A model generated the notes under the pieces. It saw only the letters and a program-made list of their open reading frames with translations, had not been told where the DNA came from and did not search any database. Below are positions 1 to 9,270 of a stretch of 64,000 nt of DNA, one piece after another. Each line of letters begins with the position of its first letter. The stretch's first letter is position 1. A program made the position numbers and the translations under genes. Source of the stretch: CBDFGK01 sp965247075 (GTDB lineage: Bacteria; Pseudomonadota; Gammaproteobacteria; Pseudomonadales; Halieaceae); the NCBI GenBank assembly GCA_965247075.1, contig CBDFGK010000003.1, positions 620,001-684,000 of the forward strand. Direction: 5' to 3'.

Positions 1-1225
1 ATACCGTTTCCACCGTGGATTTTCGTTTGGCATAGATTGCCTTACCCTCAGCGGTTCGCAATCGATATGCCATCGCTGTCACGGCATCGGCATCCGGTGG
101 GCATGGGGGAGGTGTCCTGAATCGTTCATCCCAGGGAAGGTTGTGTCGCTCCCGATGATCCGAGATATAGGGTATGATCTCCGCGTCTTCACAGCGACCT
201 ACGTTATCAGCGCTGAAGTAACCCGCATCCGCCAATAAGGCCTCCGCCTTGCCCAACTGCGCTTCCGCATCCGCCAATCCGTTCAGGGTCGGCTCAATCT
301 CCTGCTTGTCATTCGGCTGCTGTGTGATGTGATTTTCCACAATCAGGTATGATTCGATATCAACGGCAGCCTGTGCGTTGTAGCCCTGCACAAATCCCTC
401 CGAAGACGGCATGATGCGTGATTCTCCATCGGTAAAATTAACCTGATCCTTATCCCGTGGCCCGGGCTCAGGTGGCTTTGGCTCACGCCCTCTGGCTGGC
501 TTGCCAGTCTCGGCTTCCTTGTCCTTGCGACACTTGAGCTTTGCCTCATACTCAGCCTGCTCGGCCTCAAAGCGTTCTTGCGCACGTCGCGCAATCTCTT
601 CCTTGGCTTGCTTGATGGCCGCCAGCCGATCTTCCCGGCGCGCCAGTTCATCAGGAATGTCGATCGGCGGCTCATCTTCAATATCGGCCTGTGCAGCCCG
701 CCTGAGCAGTGCCTGTACCTCGCGGCGAAGTTGCTCTTCCAGTTGGTTCGCATAGCCCCAGCTCATCGCCTTGTGCTTACTGGCGTTGGCTTTGATCTTG
801 GTTCCGTCCAGGCTGACCTTGCCCAGCTTGAACACGCCCATCACCTTGGCGACCACCAATATCTGTACAAACAAACCTTCCAGTTCCGGCAGAAAACGCT
901 TGCGGAAGGTGGCGATCGTGTCATGGTCCGGGTGCGCGTCTGCGGTGATATAACGGCAGGCAACAGAGTCGTGGGTCGCCTGCTCCAGCTTACGACTGGA
1001 GAATATCCCGGTCGCGTAACCGTAGAACAACAGCGCTACTAACACGGCGGGGTGATAGGGCTGTTTCCCACCGCCACCATAGCGAGTTACCAGTTCACTC
1101 AAGTCGAGTTGATCCACAATATCCACTACAAAACGTGCCAGGTGTTTCTCCGGCAACCAGTCCTGTAAGGAGGGCGGTAGCAGGTACGGAGTATCTCGAT
1201 TGATCGGCTGGAATTTGGCTGACAT
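1..1225 (-). CDS. IS1182-family transposase, 3' end outside the window
   Basis: The reading frame opens at the ATG at 1225 and stays open for 408 codons to the window edge, so the C-terminus is missing here. The protein begins MSAKFQPINRDTPYLLPP, a typical start for IS1182-type DDE transposases. It then has a helical DUF772-like region, a long charged coiled stretch rich in Glu, Lys and Ala (about residues 160-250), and the motif ALLADAGYFSADN, which carries the second catalytic Asp. The visible end, KRKSTVETV, fits the conserved Y-RK-VE segment around the third acidic residue. The same N-terminus recurs in a remnant near 33489. It lies antisense to the adhesin gene it interrupts. The family is recognised from motifs, not from a search. 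Confidence 0.88.
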   Translation of the reverse strand, partial: MSAKFQPINRDTPYLLPPSLQDWLPEKHLARFVVDIVDQLDLSELVTRYGGGGKQPYHPAVLVALLFYGYATGIFSSRKLEQATHDSVACRYITADAHPDHDTIATFRKRFLPELEGLFVQILVVAKVMGVFKLGKVSLDGTKIKANASKHKAMSWGYANQLEEQLRREVQALLRRAAQADIEDEPPIDIPDELARREDRLAAIKQAKEEIARRAQERFEAEQAEYEAKLKCRKDKEAETGKPARGREPKPPEPGPRDKDQVNFTDGESRIMPSSEGFVQGYNAQAAVDIESYLIVENHITQQPNDKQEIEPTLNGLADAEAQLGKAEALLADAGYFSADNVGRCEDAEIIPYISDHRERHNLPWDERFRTPPPCPPDADAVTAMAYRLRTAEGKAIYAKRKSTVETV

Positions 1226-1300
1226 GGTAGCCTCGATCTCTTCTTGGTACGATGGGCTTATTCTATCATTAATGCTGTCGCTAAATCCGACAGACTCCTA
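1..1300 (-). mobile_element. IS1182-family insertion sequence (partial, right end present)
   Basis: The right boundary is placed at about 1300. From 1095 to 1300 this sequence matches the fragment at 33360-33564, and the match stops in both places right after CCGACAGACTCCTA. The terminal repeat read inward therefore starts near TAGGAGTCTGTCGGATTTAG. Beyond 1300 the sequence is coding DNA in frame with the downstream adhesin, so the element sits inside that gene. The left end is outside the window and the target duplication cannot be checked. Confidence 0.8.
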
Positions 1301-1449
1301 GTCCACATACTTTTGCCACTACTGATTCACTTTTTAACACCGCAAATAATGCTGATGCAATTGGTATACGTGGCTTTGCTGAGGGTAACCCTGTTGGTGA
1401 TCATTCAGCGCAGATAACGTCTGACGAAGTACCTGACGAAGCACCTGCC
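1301..1449 (+). other. In-frame coding remnant upstream of the adhesin start
   Basis: Translation in the adhesin frame is open from the IS boundary through to the GTG at 1450 and reads like exported adhesin sequence (for example TSDEVPDEAPAVTDTTPPTV across the junction). There is no ATG, ribosome-binding site or signal peptide in it. It is best explained as the continuation of the same gene, whose true 5' part lies on the far side of the IS element. Confidence 0.7.
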
Positions 1450-4400
1450 GTGACGGACACCACTCCGCCGACGGTGACCCTCGGCACCATTGCCGAAGGT
1501 GTGATTGGCACGGCGCAGGATTACGACATTACCTTCTCCGAGGAAGTAACCGGTTTGGCGGTGGGTGATTTCTCCGTTTCCACCGACATTGAGGCGTCCG
1601 GCGACCTTGTGGTGAATAGCGTGACCTCGGCCAGCGGCCCCAGCGCCACCTACACCATCAGCATCACCCCGCGAGCGACAGCCTTCACCCTGACCCTTAC
1701 CGCCAACAGCGTGATGGACACCGCGACCATCCCGAATACGGGCCCCGCGACCGCGGCGAGCGCGAGCGGCAGTGCCACCGCCGCCGTGGCGCTGAACGCG
1801 CCGGGCGCCCAGAGCTATACCTTGGGCACGACGATCACCGAGTTGGAGCTGCCGGCGGCGACCGGCGGCACCGGCACCCTGAACTACACCCTGACCGGGC
1901 CGGCGGGCGCCGACCTGCCGGACGGGCTGGCCTTTGACGCCGGCACACGCACGCTGTCCGGCACGCCGGGCACGGCGGCGAGCGCCACCACCCTGACCTA
2001 CACGGTGACCGACGCCAACGGCGCCACGGCCACGGCCGACTTCACCGTCACCGTGAACGCCGGCCTGGTGCTGACCGCGCCGGACAACCAGAACTATACC
2101 GTGGACACGGCGATCGACGCGCTGATCCTGCCAGCGGCCACCGGCGGCACCGGCACCCTGCGCTACGCCCTGACCGGGCTGCCGGCGGGCCTGAGCTTTA
2201 ACGCCGGCACCCGCACGCTGTCCGGCACGCCGACCGCGGCGGCGGCCACCGAACTGACCTACACGGTGACCGACACCAATGATGCCAGCACCAGCCAGAC
2301 CTTCACCGTCACCGTGAACGCCGGCCTGCCATCCGCGCCGACCGGTTTGACGGCGGGAGCCGGCGATACCATGGTCACGCTGGCATGGACGGCGCCGACC
2401 GAAACCGGCGGCGCGGCAATCACCGGCTATGAGTATCGCCAAAGCACAACAGCGGGAACTTATGACGATGCCACTAATCCGTGGACAGCAATTCCAGATA
2501 GTGCCACCGCGACCCAATACATCGTGACCGGCTTGACCAACAACACCGCATACTTCTTCCAAGTGCGCGCGGTGAACTCGGTGGGCGAGGGCGAAGCGTC
2601 AAGCGAAGCCACCGCCACGCCGGATAATACCACCCTGAGGGTGTATGCCGGCGCGGATCAAACTAATGTGCTGGAAGGCGACACGGTGAATCTGGAGGGC
2701 ACCATCGCCAATCCTGGCACCGACCCGGTCATTTTACGGACGCACACCATGACCAACGGCCAACCCGTAACGCCGGGCGAAGCCCTCGACATCACCGACC
2801 CGGACATGGCGGATGCGAGTTTCACCGCGCCTTATGTAACCGCCGACACCACCTTGACTTTTGAGTTGAGCGTGACCCCGTCCGGCGGCAACCCGTCCGT
2901 TACCGACACGGTGGACATCATCATCCCCAATGTGGCGCAACCGCGCGCCATTGCCAGCGTCACCGTCAACGCGGACTCGCCCGCCGATAGCGCCCTCGCG
3001 GTGTCCTGGACGCAAGGACCCAACACCAACAAAGACCCGACCACCGGCTTTGATGTGGAATATAAAGTGACCAGCGCGGACGACAACACCTACACGGCTA
3101 TGAATGTCGTGGTGACTGCCGAGACCGCCGCCATCACCGGCTTGACGGCAAGCACCGGCTACACTGTGCGCGTGCGCGCCAAAGCCGGTAGCGGCACCAC
3201 CACCGAAGTGGCAGGCAGTTATATGACCAACACGGGAACGACCGCCGCTGACACAACAGTGCCCGGCGCCCTGGCGCTGACCGCGCCGGACGACCAGAAC
3301 TATACCGTGAGCACGCCAATCACCGACCTGACCCTGCCGGCGGCGACCGGTGGCACCGGCACCCTGCGCTACACCCTGACCGGCCCGGCGGGTGCCGCCC
3401 TGCCGGCGGGTCTGGACTTCGATGCGGACAGCCGCACGCTGTCCGGCACACCGACCGCAGCGGCGACCACCACCCTGACCTATACGGTCACCGATGCCAA
3501 CGGCGCCACCGCCAGCCAGACTTTCATGGTCACCGTGAACGAAGCCAGAACCCCGCCGCCACCCAGGCCCACTGTCCCCACTCCCGAGCCTGACCCCGAG
3601 CCCGAGCCCAACACCGCGCCCGTGGCCGATGCCGGGGCACCCCCCATCGCGGCCGAGGGGGCTACGGTCACTCTCAGCGGCAGGGGCAGTTCTGATCCCG
3701 ACGACGATACCCTGACCTATGCCTGGAGACAGACCGGCGGCACCTCCGTCAGCCTGAGCGGCGCCAACACCGCCACACCCGGCTTCACCGCGCCCAGCCT
3801 GCTGAGCGCCGATGCGGAGCTGGTCTTCCGCCTGACCGTGAGTGATGGCAGTCTCTCGGCCACCGACACCGTCACCGTCACCGTGACCCATGTGAACGAT
3901 GCCCCCGGCGCCGATGCCGGGGAACCCCAAACCGTGGCCGAGGGGGCTGCGGTCACCCTGCGCGGCACGGGTACCGACCCGGATGGGGATGATGCGGCGC
4001 TGCGCTATGCCTGGAGTCAGACGGATACCGGCGCACCGCGTGTCAGCCTGAGCGGGGCAGACACCGCCACACCCGGCTTCACCGCGCCCAGCCTGCTGAG
4101 CGCCGATGCGGAGCTGGTCTTCCGCCTGACCGTGAGTGATGGCAGTCTTTCGGCCACCGACACCGTCACCATCACCGTGACCAGGCCACGGGACACAGTG
4201 GCCCCGGTGATTACCCTGCTCGGAGACAGCCCCCTTGAGGTCAACCAGGGCGCCACCTACACCGACCCGGGTGCCACGGCAAGTGATGATCGCGATGGCG
4301 ATCTCAGTGCCGGCATCATCGTTGGCGGCGACACGGTGGATACCGACACTATCGGGGCATACAACGTCACCTATGATGTATCCGATGCCGCCGGCAATGC

Positions 4401-5823
4401 CGCCGCGACGGTCACCCGCATCGTCCGCGTCGTCGTAGCCCGCGACCTTGCTGCGCTGAATGAGGCGATTCTGCCCGAAGTGGCGCGTGACATAGCGGAT
4501 CAGAATGTCAGTGCTATTGCCCGGCGCATTGAGCAGGCGCGGCTGCCCTCAAGAACGGGTAGCAGTGCCAGCCTCGGCGGTGCTTCCAGCCTGGCGGAAA
4601 TCGCCAAATCCCAGGGACGCACCGTCGCCGATGGCCAGTTTGACCTGCAGCGGCTCCTGAGCAAATCCAATTTTGTCCTGCCGCTGAGCGCAACCGGCGC
4701 AGGCGCAGCAGACGGCGCCCAACTGACCCTTTGGGGTGCGGGCGACTACCGCGACCTGAAAGGTGCTGATGGGGTGCGTTGGAGTGGCGACCTGCTCAGC
4801 CTGCAACTGGGTCTGGATGCACACCTGAATGAGCGCACCATCCTGGGTGTGTCCGTCTCCAAAAGCCAGGTGGAGCTGAACTACACCAACCCCGGCCCGG
4901 CAGCCGGCGGCAACTATGACCTGGATATGACCAGTGTTCATCCGTATCTGGGCTGGACAGCAGGGGGTCTGGACTTCTGGGCAACCCTCGGCTACGGCCA
5001 GGGCGAACTGGAGATCAGTGCAGACGGCGGGGCGCAAGCGGATAGCGCCTCAAGCGACCTGAGCATGCAAACCCTGGGGCTGGGCGCTAATGGTGTGTTG
5101 ATGGCAACCGGCACCACCACCCTGCTGCTCAAAACCGAGGCATTGAGTACCCAACTGGAAGTGGATGCAAGCGAAGAGATAACCGCAATCACTCAGCAAG
5201 CCCACCGTGTGCGCATGACCCTGGAAGCGATTCGCGGCCACAGCCTGAATAGTGGCGCACGCTTGGAAACCAGCCTGGAAGCCGGCCTGCGCTATGACGA
5301 CGGCGACGGCGAGACCGGTGCCGGTGCGGAGCTGGGTGGCGGCCTGCGCTATGCGAACCATAGCGGGAGCCTGGTGATAGAAGGCAGGGCACGGGCGCTG
5401 GTCGGCGGCAAGGGTGATACCGAAGAATGGGGACTCAGCGGGCTGATCACATACAACCCCGCCGCGAACGGGCACGGCCTGTCATTCAGCCTGACACCCG
5501 GTTATGGAGTGACCACCAGCGGTGTGGAACGACTCTGGCAGCAAGGGCTGGATGATGGCCTGGAGGCTCAGGGCGGTACTGATGGCAACAACTACACCCC
5601 GAACCTGGACCTCCGTTTGGATTACGGCATGGATGTCTCTGCGATGCCCGGCCTCGTAACGCCCTACAGTGAGTTCAGCTTCGGCGCCACCGGTGACACC
5701 TACCGCCTGGGCCTGCAGTGGCAGCGCAGCAAGTGGTTTGATCTGAAACTTGTCGCCGAGCGTAAAGCAGGCCAGATCACCGCTGACCACCGCATCTATA
5801 TAGAGGGCGAGATAGTCTTTTAA
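1450..5823 (+). CDS. Giant Ig/Fn3/PKD-repeat adhesin with C-terminal beta-barrel, 5' truncated
   Basis: At least 1457 residues, probably a surface adhesin. From the N-terminus: a bacterial Ig-like domain (about 1-110), two putative-Ig He_PIG domains (about 115-290, each with the FDAGTRTLSGTP-type motif), fibronectin III (295-392), a PKD-like domain (395-500), a second Fn3 (500-597), a third He_PIG (608-697), a Pro/Glu-rich linker (700-722), two near-identical PKD-type domains (722-915) and a DUF5011-like domain (916-996). The last 380 residues are amphipathic strands ending in IYIEGEIVF with a terminal Phe, as in outer-membrane barrels assembled by the BAM complex. That suggests an autotransporter-like anchor. 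There is no signal peptide: the frame is open upstream into an IS element at 1300, and the GTG at 1450 has no clear ribosome-binding site, so the gene is probably disrupted. Domain names are by eye. Confidence 0.8.
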   Translation: MTDTTPPTVTLGTIAEGVIGTAQDYDITFSEEVTGLAVGDFSVSTDIEASGDLVVNSVTSASGPSATYTISITPRATAFTLTLTANSVMDTATIPNTGPATAASASGSATAAVALNAPGAQSYTLGTTITELELPAATGGTGTLNYTLTGPAGADLPDGLAFDAGTRTLSGTPGTAASATTLTYTVTDANGATATADFTVTVNAGLVLTAPDNQNYTVDTAIDALILPAATGGTGTLRYALTGLPAGLSFNAGTRTLSGTPTAAAATELTYTVTDTNDASTSQTFTVTVNAGLPSAPTGLTAGAGDTMVTLAWTAPTETGGAAITGYEYRQSTTAGTYDDATNPWTAIPDSATATQYIVTGLTNNTAYFFQVRAVNSVGEGEASSEATATPDNTTLRVYAGADQTNVLEGDTVNLEGTIANPGTDPVILRTHTMTNGQPVTPGEALDITDPDMADASFTAPYVTADTTLTFELSVTPSGGNPSVTDTVDIIIPNVAQPRAIASVTVNADSPADSALAVSWTQGPNTNKDPTTGFDVEYKVTSADDNTYTAMNVVVTAETAAITGLTASTGYTVRVRAKAGSGTTTEVAGSYMTNTGTTAADTTVPGALALTAPDDQNYTVSTPITDLTLPAATGGTGTLRYTLTGPAGAALPAGLDFDADSRTLSGTPTAAATTTLTYTVTDANGATASQTFMVTVNEARTPPPPRPTVPTPEPDPEPEPNTAPVADAGAPPIAAEGATVTLSGRGSSDPDDDTLTYAWRQTGGTSVSLSGANTATPGFTAPSLLSADAELVFRLTVSDGSLSATDTVTVTVTHVNDAPGADAGEPQTVAEGAAVTLRGTGTDPDGDDAALRYAWSQTDTGAPRVSLSGADTATPGFTAPSLLSADAELVFRLTVSDGSLSATDTVTITVTRPRDTVAPVITLLGDSPLEVNQGATYTDPGATASDDRDGDLSAGIIVGGDTVDTDTIGAYNVTYDVSDAAGNAAATVTRIVRVVVARDLAALNEAILPEVARDIADQNVSAIARRIEQARLPSRTGSSASLGGASSLAEIAKSQGRTVADGQFDLQRLLSKSNFVLPLSATGAGAADGAQLTLWGAGDYRDLKGADGVRWSGDLLSLQLGLDAHLNERTILGVSVSKSQVELNYTNPGPAAGGNYDLDMTSVHPYLGWTAGGLDFWATLGYGQGELEISADGGAQADSASSDLSMQTLGLGANGVLMATGTTTLLLKTEALSTQLEVDASEEITAITQQAHRVRMTLEAIRGHSLNSGARLETSLEAGLRYDDGDGETGAGAELGGGLRYANHSGSLVIEGRARALVGGKGDTEEWGLSGLITYNPAANGHGLSFSLTPGYGVTTSGVERLWQQGLDDGLEAQGGTDGNNYTPNLDLRLDYGMDVSAMPGLVTPYSEFSFGATGDTYRLGLQWQRSKWFDLKLVAERKAGQITADHRIYIEGEIVF
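3767..4183 (+). repeat. Near-identical tandem PKD-domain repeat inside the adhesin
   Basis: About 123 bp at 3767-3889 recur almost unchanged at 4061-4183, an offset of 294 bp or 98 codons. The similarity at DNA level is much higher than between the other domains of the protein. This indicates recent internal duplication or gene conversion and makes the region prone to copy-number change. Confidence 0.85.
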
Positions 5824-6043
5824 CTGCTCTCACCTCACCCCGTCAGGATTAAGGAAGGCGGGGATGAAAGAGCGGCGCAGCCGCGTATAATAACGTGGTG
5901 GTGCCACACAAAGGGTGAACTTCTTGGTAAGAAATGCGATGATGCTCACAGAGGAACCAGCCGTTCTCCGTATACAGGCGTTTCTCCACCTTTAATATAT
6001 AGTTGGATCAGTGCTATATAAATCACACAGGAGACACTGAGCC

Positions 6044-6475
6044 ATGATACTCAACGAAATAATTGCCTTGCTTGGAATGGGCGTAATGATCATCCTCGCC
6101 AACTGGCGAATGATGTATTCGCTGCGCGGTGAAATAGGTGGCCTGCGCGGTGAAATGGGTGACCTGCGTGGTGAAATGGGTGGCCTGCGTGGTGAAATGG
6201 GTGGCCTGCGTGGTGAAATGAATGCCAGGTTCGCTACTCTGGACGGCAAGATAGACACCTTGCGCACTGACATGAATACCAGGTTCGCTACTCAAGATGC
6301 CAGGTTCGCTACTCTGGACGGCAAGATAGACACCTTGCGCACTGACATGAACGCAGGATTCGACACCCTGCGTGGCGAAATTAATACCAGGTTCACTGCT
6401 CAAGATACCAGGTTCACTGCTCAAGACACCAGGTTCGCTACTCTGGACGGCAAGATAGACTCTCTGCGTGGCTGA
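6044..6475 (+). CDS. Membrane-anchored coiled-coil repeat protein
   Basis: A 143-residue protein with one N-terminal membrane helix (about residues 4-22, IIALLGMGVMIILANW), followed entirely by coiled-coil heptads. Residues about 26-58 are tandem copies of LRGEMGG. Then comes a longer repeat built from ARFATLDGKIDTLRTDMN. An AGGAG at 6029-6033 supports the ATG at 6044. It resembles small bacterial coiled-coil membrane proteins with t-SNARE- or DUF1640-like heptads, but I cannot assign a function. It sits between the adhesin and a decayed copy of the adhesin's barrel, with no operon partner visible. Confidence 0.72.
   Translation: MILNEIIALLGMGVMIILANWRMMYSLRGEIGGLRGEMGDLRGEMGGLRGEMGGLRGEMNARFATLDGKIDTLRTDMNTRFATQDARFATLDGKIDTLRTDMNAGFDTLRGEINTRFTAQDTRFTAQDTRFATLDGKIDSLRG
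6122..6222 (+). repeat. 21-bp tandem repeat encoding LRGEMGG heptads
   Basis: Nearly five consecutive copies of a 21-bp unit beginning CTGCGTGGTGAAATGGGTGG, with only a few substitutions between copies. The unit is in frame, so copy-number change would alter coiled-coil length by whole heptads. Confidence 0.85.
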
Positions 6476-6493
6476 CATCTCCAGCATTCATTA

Positions 6494-7622
6494 TAGCGGA
6501 CCGGAATGTCAGTGCCATAACGCGGCGCATTGAGCAGGCACGGCTGCCCTCAAGAGTGGGTAGCAGTGCCAGTCTCGGCGGTGCTTCCAGCCTGGCGGAA
6601 ATCGCCAACTCCCAGGGCAGCACCGTCGCCGATGACCGGTTTGACCTGAAGCGGCTCCTCAACAATTCCAATTTTGTCCTGCCGCTGAGCGCAACCGGCG
6701 CAGGCGCAGCAGACGGCACCCAACTGACCCTGTGGGGTGCGGGCGACTACCGCGACCTGAAAGGTGCTGATGGGGTGCGTTGGAGTGGCGACCTGTTCAT
6801 CCGTACCTGGGCTGGTCAGCAGGGGGTCTGGACTTCTGGGCAACCCTCGGCTACGGCGAGGGCGAACTGGAGATCAGTGCAGACGGGGCGCAAGCGGATA
6901 TCCCCTCAAGCGACCTGAGCATGCAAACCCTGGGGCTGGGTGCCAATGGTGTGTTGATGACAACCGGCACCACCACCGTGCTGCTCAAAACCGAGGCATT
7001 GAGTACCCAACTGGAAGTGGATGCAAGCGAAGAGATAACCGCAATCACTCAGCAAGCCCACCGTGTGCGCATGACCCTGGAAGCGATTCGCGGCCACAGC
7101 CTGGATAGCGGCGCACAATTGGAAACCAGCCTGGAAGCCGGCCTGCGCTATGCGAACGATAGCGGGGGCCTGGTGATAGAAGGCAGGGCACGGGCGCTGG
7201 TCGGCGGCAAGGGTGATACCGAGGAATGGGGACTCAGCGGGCTGATCACATACAACCCCGCCGCGAACGGGCGCGGCCTGTCATTCAGCCTGACGCCCGG
7301 TTATGGAGTGACCACCAGCGGTGTAGAACGACTCTGGCAGCAAGGGCTGGATGATGGCCTGGAGGCTCAGGGCGGTACTGATGGCAACAACTACACCCCG
7401 AACCTGGACCTCCGTTTGGATTACGGCATGGATGTCTCTGCGATGCCTGGCCTTGTGACGCCCTACACTGAGTTCAGTTTCGGCGCCACCGGTGACACCT
7501 ACCGCCTGGGCCTGCAGTGGCAGCGCAGCAAGTGGTTTGATCTGAAACTTGTCGCCGAGCGCGAAGCAGGCCAAATCACCGCTGACCACCGCATCTACAT
7601 AGAGGGCGAGATAGTCTTTTAA
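6494..7622 (+). pseudogene. Decayed second copy of the adhesin barrel domain
   Basis: From about 6494 the DNA is a close copy of 4492-5823, the linker and beta-barrel of the upstream adhesin. Compared with that copy there is a 142-bp deletion after 6795 (the two edges share TG), which shifts the frame. There is also an in-frame 57-bp deletion near 7150 between two copies of GGCCTGCGCTATG. Codons 6556-6918 hold the first part, and 6780-7622 hold the rest in another frame, ending in the same IYIEGEIVF barrel C-terminus. There is no signal peptide or passenger domain. It could serve as a sequence donor for recombination with the intact barrel, but it is not expected to make a working protein. 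Confidence 0.85.
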
Positions 7623-7633
7623 CTGCTCTCACC

Positions 7634-8029
7634 TCATTCATGGCTTCTCGCCATATCTTCCAGAAAGGGTTGAAGCTCTTCCAACAACAAAGCCCTGGGC
7701 GGCCGCATGGGCAATATCCAGAATGCCGTCAGGCGTTGATCCGCATCGGTGTACTGGCGGGCAAACCCATTGCCTGCACTGGAGCGAGGTCGTAGCTTGC
7801 CGTGCTCAAGCCAGGCCTTGGCCAGACGCTTGACCTGAACCCTCGTATAGCCGCTGACGTGGGTCATAAAGCTCAGCAGCAAGCCCTTGTCCGGCCTGGA
7901 TAGCTGATGATAGCGAAACCGAATCAGACTGCGACAAATAAACTCATAGCGCTCTCCATCATGAACAGAAATCAGGCTATCTCAGTATCATTTCGTGTTG
8001 GAAGAGGCTGAGTCTGGACTCTGACCCCA
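7634..8029 (-). pseudogene. Remnant of a DDE transposase/integrase-type IS
   Basis: On the minus strand the frame reads ERYEFICRSLIRFRYHQLSR and then KGLLLSFMTHVSGYTRVQVK, a helix-turn-helix N-terminus familiar from integrase-core IS elements. After about 50 codons it drifts into unrelated sequence and ends at 7634, so the catalytic core is missing. GTATCATTTCGT-TTGGAAGAGGCTG at 7986-8011 recurs beside a second remnant at 32448, which suggests that both derive from one element. The outer end probably lies near the CTGACCCCA at 8020-8029. Confidence 0.65.
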
Positions 8030-8042
8030 ACATTGCGAGATT

Positions 8043-8654
8043 ATGGCCCGAATTAATTTGGTCCTACCTATCGTGTCTGTGTCCCTACAGCGAGTTGAAT
8101 ACGAACTCGCGCATCACAAAGCTCGTAAAAAGCCACTGCGCCTTCTGCGCAGCCGTGCTGCTGTGGCGATGATTCTGCGTGAAAAACACGGCGAGACACA
8201 GATTCTGATGATTAAGCGCGCCGAGCGCAGTGGAGATCCCTGGTCCGGGCATATGGCGTTTCCCGGCGGCAGGATGGATAAAACCGATAGGCATGGCTTT
8301 GACGTTGCGGTGCGTGAGACGGAGGAGGAAATTGGCCTGCGGCTGATGGAGACCGATCCTTGCATCGGACGAGTATCCGAAATCATGACACATTTTCAGT
8401 GGGGGCGGCGGGCCATGGTGGTCAGCCCGTATGTGTTCAGGCTGGATAGAGAAGTTGAGTTTGCGCCCAACCACGAAGTTGCGGAAGTGCTCTGGGTACC
8501 CCTGGCATTCCTGTTGGACAAAACCAATCGGCAGAAAATGGTGTGGCAGCGGCGCGGTGTTGAAATTCCCCTGTCTTGCTATATATACCAGGGGCGTCGA
8601 ATCTGGGGGCTGTCGCTAATGATGTTGAACGAGCTGCTGGCGGTGCTTGAATAG
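8043..8654 (+). CDS. Nudix hydrolase, CoA-pyrophosphatase-like (NudL type)
   Basis: A 203-residue Nudix protein. The Nudix box lies at about residues 74-99, with the motif AVRETEEEIGL supplying the REXXEE metal ligands. It is preceded by HMAFPGGRMD, the arrangement seen in YeaB/NudL-type coenzyme A pyrophosphatases. Such enzymes split CoA and its derivatives or other nucleoside diphosphates linked to X. The upstream DNA is IS debris and the ATG at 8043 has only a weak ribosome-binding site, so the first residues are less certain than the rest. It is convergent with the haem operon. Confidence 0.8.
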   Translation: MARINLVLPIVSVSLQRVEYELAHHKARKKPLRLLRSRAAVAMILREKHGETQILMIKRAERSGDPWSGHMAFPGGRMDKTDRHGFDVAVRETEEEIGLRLMETDPCIGRVSEIMTHFQWGRRAMVVSPYVFRLDREVEFAPNHEVAEVLWVPLAFLLDKTNRQKMVWQRRGVEIPLSCYIYQGRRIWGLSLMMLNELLAVLE

Positions 8655-8662
8655 CACCGGGC

Positions 8663-9265
8663 CTATCGCTGGTTGCGCAAATGCAAACGGGTTTCCAATA
8701 TCAGTTTCTGTAGCTCGGGATTGACTCGACCCGCCTCTTTTAGTGTTGCCTGGTCCACAGTTCCAGCCACGTAACCGGCAACCAGGGCCAATAATACCGG
8801 CGACATTTTTGGCTCCATCACCCAGCGCGGCCCACCGACAAGATTTCCCGATACCATGTTTTCACTCTGGCTCAACCAATAGCCACCGCAGCGAGAAAGA
8901 CTGTAATCACCCACCCGTCCGTAGCTGATATTGGGGGTGTTGGGATTGAAGCCGCCGGCGGCAACTACATTTATTTTGTCCAGTGCCATCACCCACTGGC
9001 TGTCGACGGGAAAAGTACCCGGTTCAGCCCGACACAGATCTCCCGTATCCAGCCACACTCGAATGTCTTCGCTGTAGAGTGCGCCGCGCAATATTTGTGC
9101 AACAGTCAGATCGATGGAGTTGCCACTGATACCGACAATCCTGGCCGAAACAACCAGGTCGGTGGCTGCCTGCACCCGGGTAAATGAGCCCTGCCATAGA
9201 CACTCGCAGTCAGCGTTGGCGGTCGTGGGTAACAGCAGCAACAGCAACAGGCGTATCCGGTTCAT
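8663..9265 (-). CDS. Secreted protein of unknown function, end of haem operon
   Basis: A 200-residue protein with a classic signal peptide (basic start, seven consecutive leucines, cleavage likely after TANA at residue 18). The mature chain begins DCECLWQGSF, a Cys-rich N-terminus loosely reminiscent of NTR/TIMP-like folds. A beta-rich region with two more cysteines follows (about residues 80 and 125), then a helical C-terminus. Disulphide-bonded periplasmic location is likely. It starts 5 bp after the hemB stop, so it is probably cotranscribed, but nothing ties it to tetrapyrrole synthesis. Confidence 0.65.
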   Translation of the reverse strand: MNRIRLLLLLLLPTTANADCECLWQGSFTRVQAATDLVVSARIVGISGNSIDLTVAQILRGALYSEDIRVWLDTGDLCRAEPGTFPVDSQWVMALDKINVVAAGGFNPNTPNISYGRVGDYSLSRCGGYWLSQSENMVSGNLVGGPRWVMEPKMSPVLLALVAGYVAGTVDQATLKEAGRVNPELQKLILETRLHLRNQR

Positions 9266-9270
9266 GAGGG

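Noticed and set aside
1405..3968. Long minus-strand open frames antisense to the adhesin (up to about 400 codons)
   Set aside because: They are Gly/Arg/Ala-rich shadows caused by the GC-rich repetitive plus-strand gene, with no motif or ribosome-binding site.
6122..6460. CRISPR-like array
   Set aside because: The repeats are contiguous, in frame and code for coiled-coil heptads; there are no spacers.
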